From NCBI GenBank assembly GCA_963619935.1, contig CAVEYA010000002.1:1-8833 (forward strand): a stretch of DNA of 8,833 nucleotides, read 5' to 3'. Origin of the DNA: RUG13091 sp963619935. Lineage in GTDB: Bacteria > Bacillota_I > Bacilli_A > RFN20 > CAG-826. The notes below the pieces were generated by a model. That model was not told the DNA's origin, made no database searches, and saw only the letters and a list, made by a program, of their open reading frames with translations. Both the position numbers and the translations under genes were made by a program. Positions 6,459 to 8,833 of this stretch are shown piece by piece; within the stretch, counting starts at the first letter, position 1, and every line of letters starts with the position of its first letter.

Positions 6459-6463
6459 GGAGG
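6459..6463 (+). promoter_or_regulatory. Ribosome binding site fixing the HTH-glmM start
   Basis: GGAGG lies 9 nt before the ATG at 6473 and inside the likely leader. It selects this start over an in-frame ATG at 6377, which has no such site, lies in the upstream terminator and precedes the promoter. Confidence 0.8.
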
Positions 6464-6472
6464 AAAAATATT

Positions 6473-8110
6473 ATGACCTTAGGGGAAAAAATAGTTCATT
6501 TACGTATTTCACAAAATATTTCACAAGAACAATTATCTAGTTTGTTACATGTATCTAGGCAAACAATTAGTAAGTGGGAATGTGACGAATCCTTACCACA
6601 AATAGATAAGATAAAAGAATTAAGTGATTTATTCAAAGTTACCGCTGATGAATTAATTAATAATGAAATAGTTATTCATCGTGGTAAACAAGTATTACCA
6701 AACATCACTGGTGAAACAAAAACCAAATATTTCGGCACTGATGGTTTTAGAGGTGAAGCAAATAAAGTCTTAACCAGTGATCATGCTTATAAAATTGGAC
6801 GTTTCTTAGGCTGGTTTTATAATAATCCAAAATATTATCCTGATGCGATTAACCATAGGGCTAAAGTGGTAATAGGAAAAGATACAAGACGTAGTTCTTA
6901 TATGTATGAATACGCTTTAGCGGCAGGTCTTGCTTCTTCGGGAGCAGATGTAGAATTAATGCATGTCACCACTACTCCTTCGGTTTCTTATATCGTGAGA
7001 CAAGATTGTTTCGATTGCGGTGTGATGATTACCGCAAGTCACAATCCTTTCTATGATAACGGAATTAAAGTTATTAACGGTAATGGTGAAAAATTAGAAG
7101 ATTCTATTGCTATCTTAATTGAAGCTTATATTGATGGTGATTTAAAGAAATTAGGTGTTGAAGAAAATGATTTGCCTTTAGCCAGTAAAGATAATATTGG
7201 TTCAATTTGTGATTATTCTTCAGGCAGAAATAGATATATTGCTTATTTAATTTCATTGGCTAAACATTCAATGAAAACTTTAAAAATCGGTTTAGATACC
7301 TCTAATGGAGCTTCTTGGATGATTGCTAAATCTGTCTTTGATGCATTAGGCGCGCAAACATACGTAATTAACAATAATCCAAATGGATTAAACATTAATA
7401 TGGACGCTGGAAGTACACATATCGAACATTTATGTGCTTATATTAAAGAAAATAATTTAGATTTAGGTTTTGCTTTTGATGGTGACGCAGATAGATGTAT
7501 TGCTGTAGATGAAAAAGGAAATGAAGTCGATGGTGACAAAATTATGTATCTATTGGCCAATAAGTTAAAAGCGGAAGATGCATTAGATAAAGACACACTT
7601 GTTACTACAATTATGTCTAATTCAGGTTTGACTAAGGCCTTAAAACAAATTGGTATAAAGAATGTACAAACCAAAGTTGGTGACCGTTTCGTTTTTGAAA
7701 AGATGCAACAAGAAGGCTATTCCTTAGGTGGTGAGCAATCTGGTCATGTCATTATTAAAAAATATGCAACAACAGGTGATGGGATATTAACCGCAATTAT
7801 GGTCACTGAGGAAGTTTTAGAAAGAAAAACAACTTTAAGTAAATTAGTTGCACCAGTTAAGTTATTGCCACAAAAGATTAAAAACGTAAGAGTAACTAGC
7901 AAGGCTGCTGTTATGGAAGATGAACAAGTTTTAGCTAAATTTAAAGAAGTAAACGACCAAATTGGCGATAACGGTAGAGCGATACTTCGTCAATCAGGTA
8001 CAGAGCCAGTTATTCGTATCATGTTAGAATGCCCAACTCTTGAAGAATGTGACACATATATTGATAAGATTTATACAGTTATTAAAAAGCGTGGTTATAT
8101 CTGTGAATAA
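6473..8110 (+). CDS. glmM: XRE-type HTH domain fused to phosphoglucosamine mutase
   Basis: GlmM converts glucosamine-6-phosphate to glucosamine-1-phosphate, the committed step toward UDP-GlcNAc for peptidoglycan and teichoic acids. From ATG 6473 the product has 545 residues, about 100 more than usual. Residues 1-64 are a complete XRE/Cro helix-turn-helix (LGEKIVHLR; SQEQLSSLL 17-25; VSRQTISKWE 27-36; LFKVTADELI 53-62). A linker of about 20 residues leads into KYFGTDGFRG (85-94), the normal GlmM start. All catalytic parts are present: TASHNP (187-192, phosphoserine S189), metal loop DGDADR (336-341), sugar-binding GGEQSGH (419-425, the GlmM form) and phosphate-binding RQSGTEP (506-512). Both domains look functional, and no in-frame ATG, GTG or TTG in the linker could start a separate GlmM. 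The gene lies between two terminators with its own promoter, without the cdaA-ybbR genes that precede glmM in many Firmicutes. DNA binding and autoregulation are inferred. Confidence 0.92.
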   Translation: MTLGEKIVHLRISQNISQEQLSSLLHVSRQTISKWECDESLPQIDKIKELSDLFKVTADELINNEIVIHRGKQVLPNITGETKTKYFGTDGFRGEANKVLTSDHAYKIGRFLGWFYNNPKYYPDAINHRAKVVIGKDTRRSSYMYEYALAAGLASSGADVELMHVTTTPSVSYIVRQDCFDCGVMITASHNPFYDNGIKVINGNGEKLEDSIAILIEAYIDGDLKKLGVEENDLPLASKDNIGSICDYSSGRNRYIAYLISLAKHSMKTLKIGLDTSNGASWMIAKSVFDALGAQTYVINNNPNGLNINMDAGSTHIEHLCAYIKENNLDLGFAFDGDADRCIAVDEKGNEVDGDKIMYLLANKLKAEDALDKDTLVTTIMSNSGLTKALKQIGIKNVQTKVGDRFVFEKMQQEGYSLGGEQSGHVIIKKYATTGDGILTAIMVTEEVLERKTTLSKLVAPVKLLPQKIKNVRVTSKAAVMEDEQVLAKFKEVNDQIGDNGRAILRQSGTEPVIRIMLECPTLEECDTYIDKIYTVIKKRGYICE

Positions 8111-8114
8111 ATAA

Positions 8115-8142
8115 AAAAAGTATCTCGACCGAGATACTTTTT
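8115..8142. terminator. Bidirectional terminator (HTH-glmM / secreted protein)
   Basis: AAAAAGTATCTC (8115-8126) and GAGATACTTTTT (8131-8142) form a perfect 12-bp stem with a four-base loop, GACC on plus and GGTC on minus. The T-run on one strand and A-run on the other let it terminate both glmM, whose stop is 5 nt upstream, and the convergent gene ending at 8160. Confidence 0.9.
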
Positions 8143-8159
8143 ATTTAATATTAAAAATA

Positions 8160-8699
8160 TTAATTGTGTTCTTTTCTATTCTTTTTTACAAAATAGAATG
8201 CACCTAATGATGTTAGACACACTAATGCAATAGCGGAAACAACATAAGCTTCATTTTGGTTATTTTGTAAGATAGTAGTATTTGCAGATTTAGCAGAAGA
8301 AACGCCTCTACCAATAAAATCTTCTAAGCCATATCTTTGAACAATATGGTCATATAAACTAGCAAATCTATCAAAGTATTCATCACCATCACCAACTTTG
8401 TAATTCTTCAAAGTGTTTTGGCCTTCTTCACTACAATGCGGCCACATTAAAATAAGTGCATTTGTCCACATATATGAAACAGTTTCAGAATTATCAGCGT
8501 CTTCATCAATACAGCATTGATCTAACCATTGAAAAAAATTATTTTCTAGCCATGTTTTTGCATCTACAGGGCCAACATCAGCACGTGCGCAAATCACATT
8601 GCTGCTATTATTTGTGTTATTTATACCAACAAGGGCTAATCCACTAGAGAGTATAATTCCTGCACTTATTGTGAGTAATTTTCTTTTTAATTTTCTCAT
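8160..8699 (-). CDS. Secreted, C-terminally membrane-anchored small protein, function unknown
   Basis: No family is firmly recognised. The 179-residue protein starts with a Sec signal peptide: basic n-region MRKLKRK, hydrophobic core about 8-25, and probable cleavage after CARA (A40). The mature part, about 41-135, is acidic and tryptophan-rich (W50, W58, W78, W86), with a vicinal pair C62-C63, one more cysteine C89, and a DEDADN stretch (65-70) resembling the start of a calcium loop. It ends in a RFASLYDHIVQRYGLEDFIGR-like segment (about 111-131), then a short Ser/Asn linker, a transmembrane helix (about 151-171) and a basic tail KKNRKEHN. No LPXTG sortase motif is present. From memory, a similar Tyr-Asp-x-Ile-Val...Tyr-Gly...Phe-Ile ending occurs in exported proteins of gut Firmicutes and Mollicutes relatives; this is unverified. 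It has an AAGGAGG site 7 nt before the ATG and its own good promoter. Confidence 0.8.
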   Translation of the reverse strand: MRKLKRKLLTISAGIILSSGLALVGINNTNNSSNVICARADVGPVDAKTWLENNFFQWLDQCCIDEDADNSETVSYMWTNALILMWPHCSEEGQNTLKNYKVGDGDEYFDRFASLYDHIVQRYGLEDFIGRGVSSAKSANTTILQNNQNEAYVVSAIALVCLTSLGAFYFVKKNRKEHN

Positions 8700-8730
8700 A
8701 TTTTAGCCTCCTTTTATTTACCGGAATAAA

Positions 8731-8759
8731 ATAATGAACTTATTTAAATTTTTTGTCAA
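8731..8759 (-). promoter_or_regulatory. Sigma-A-type promoter of the secreted-protein gene
   Basis: On the minus strand a perfect TTGACA (-35, plus positions 8754-8759) is followed after exactly 17 bp by CATTAT (-10, 8731-8736, four of six). The start near 8724 gives a leader of about 25 nt containing AAGGAGG (8707-8713). This is the best -35 in the window and suggests steady expression. Upstream, 8760-8833 is very AT-rich with A/T tracts and holds no gene that I can see. Confidence 0.65.
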
Positions 8760-8833
8760 TTATTTTTATAAAAAAAATATAAAAGTATAAAAATATTAGA
8801 ATCTAACGTTTAGTTATAGTCACACTAATATAC

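Noticed and set aside
6377..6472. A 32-residue N-terminal extension of the HTH-GlmM reading frame (MLVFYFTFVNK...)
   Set aside because: It starts inside the loop of the upstream terminator, runs through the glmM promoter, has no ribosome binding site, and the normal XRE domain begins at the ATG at 6473, which has GGAGG upstream.
6345..6472. Search for a riboswitch or glmS-type ribozyme upstream of glmM
   Set aside because: The leader after the likely promoter is only about 25 nt and the rest is a terminator and promoter; there is no room for such an RNA.
8456..8647. 63-codon plus-strand frame opposite the secreted-protein gene
   Set aside because: The minus-strand gene has a signal peptide, membrane anchor, strong ribosome site and promoter; the plus-strand frame has none of these.
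8796..8815. Near-palindrome around CTAACGTTTAG upstream of the secreted-protein gene
   Set aside because: Arms are only four bases with an asymmetric centre, it is more than 60 bp from the promoter, and the region is very AT-rich.
1..8833. Mycoplasma-type code (TGA as tryptophan)
   Set aside because: All genes close with TAA, known motifs and full lengths are obtained with the standard code, and the tryptophans checked are TGG.

Overview
The window is AT-rich double-stranded DNA, with nine protein genes packed closely on both strands. All nine end in TAA and every tryptophan codon I checked is TGG, so the standard code fits. The gene set is a LicD-family transferase, a BcrA-type ABC exporter, uridine kinase, a Na/Pi-cotransporter-like protein with a PhoU-like tail, a short DtxR-type regulator, GlmM and a tail-anchored secreted protein. 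Together with strong AAGGAGG ribosome binding sites, this points to a low-GC Gram-positive bacterium. An uncultured gut Bacillus/Erysipelotrichia-type or Mollicutes-sister lineage is my guess; no rRNA is present to settle it. I see no tRNA, rRNA, CRISPR array, insertion sequence or phage gene.

Layout: bases 6-461 (-) encode a Nudix hydrolase, divergent from a LicD-family transferase (537-1454, +). A bidirectional hairpin terminator (1453-1477) separates LicD from an ABC exporter operon read on the minus strand (ATPase 2326-3240, permease 1479-2333, overlapping by 8 nt). A divergent promoter region (3241-3387) with a 16-bp perfect palindrome leads into uridine kinase (3388-4092, +). The stop codon of uridine kinase overlaps that of a convergent Na/Pi-cotransporter/PhoU fusion (4089-5819, -). 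A 156-nt divergent spacer then precedes a 122-aa DtxR-family regulator (5976-6344, +) with its own terminator. Next comes a stand-alone glmM (6473-8110, +), a second bidirectional terminator (8115-8142), and a 179-aa secreted, C-terminally anchored protein (8160-8699, -) with a good sigma-A promoter.

The most unusual object is the glmM gene. Its product is one continuous polypeptide in which a complete XRE-type helix-turn-helix domain (residues about 1-64) is joined by a roughly 20-residue linker to a phosphoglucosamine mutase with all its catalytic motifs intact. No ATG, GTG or TTG start lies in frame between the two parts, so GlmM cannot easily be made without the DNA-binding domain. Just upstream, an 18-bp interrupted palindrome has one arm that is exactly the -35 hexamer of the likely glmM promoter. 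This suggests an autoregulated, metabolite-sensing 'trigger enzyme' controlling entry into UDP-GlcNAc and peptidoglycan synthesis. That regulatory role is inference; the fusion itself is visible in the sequence.

Several genes bear on the cell surface (LicD, GlmM, ABC exporter, anchored secreted protein), but they are mostly single transcription units. I see no operon-level evidence that they form one pathway.
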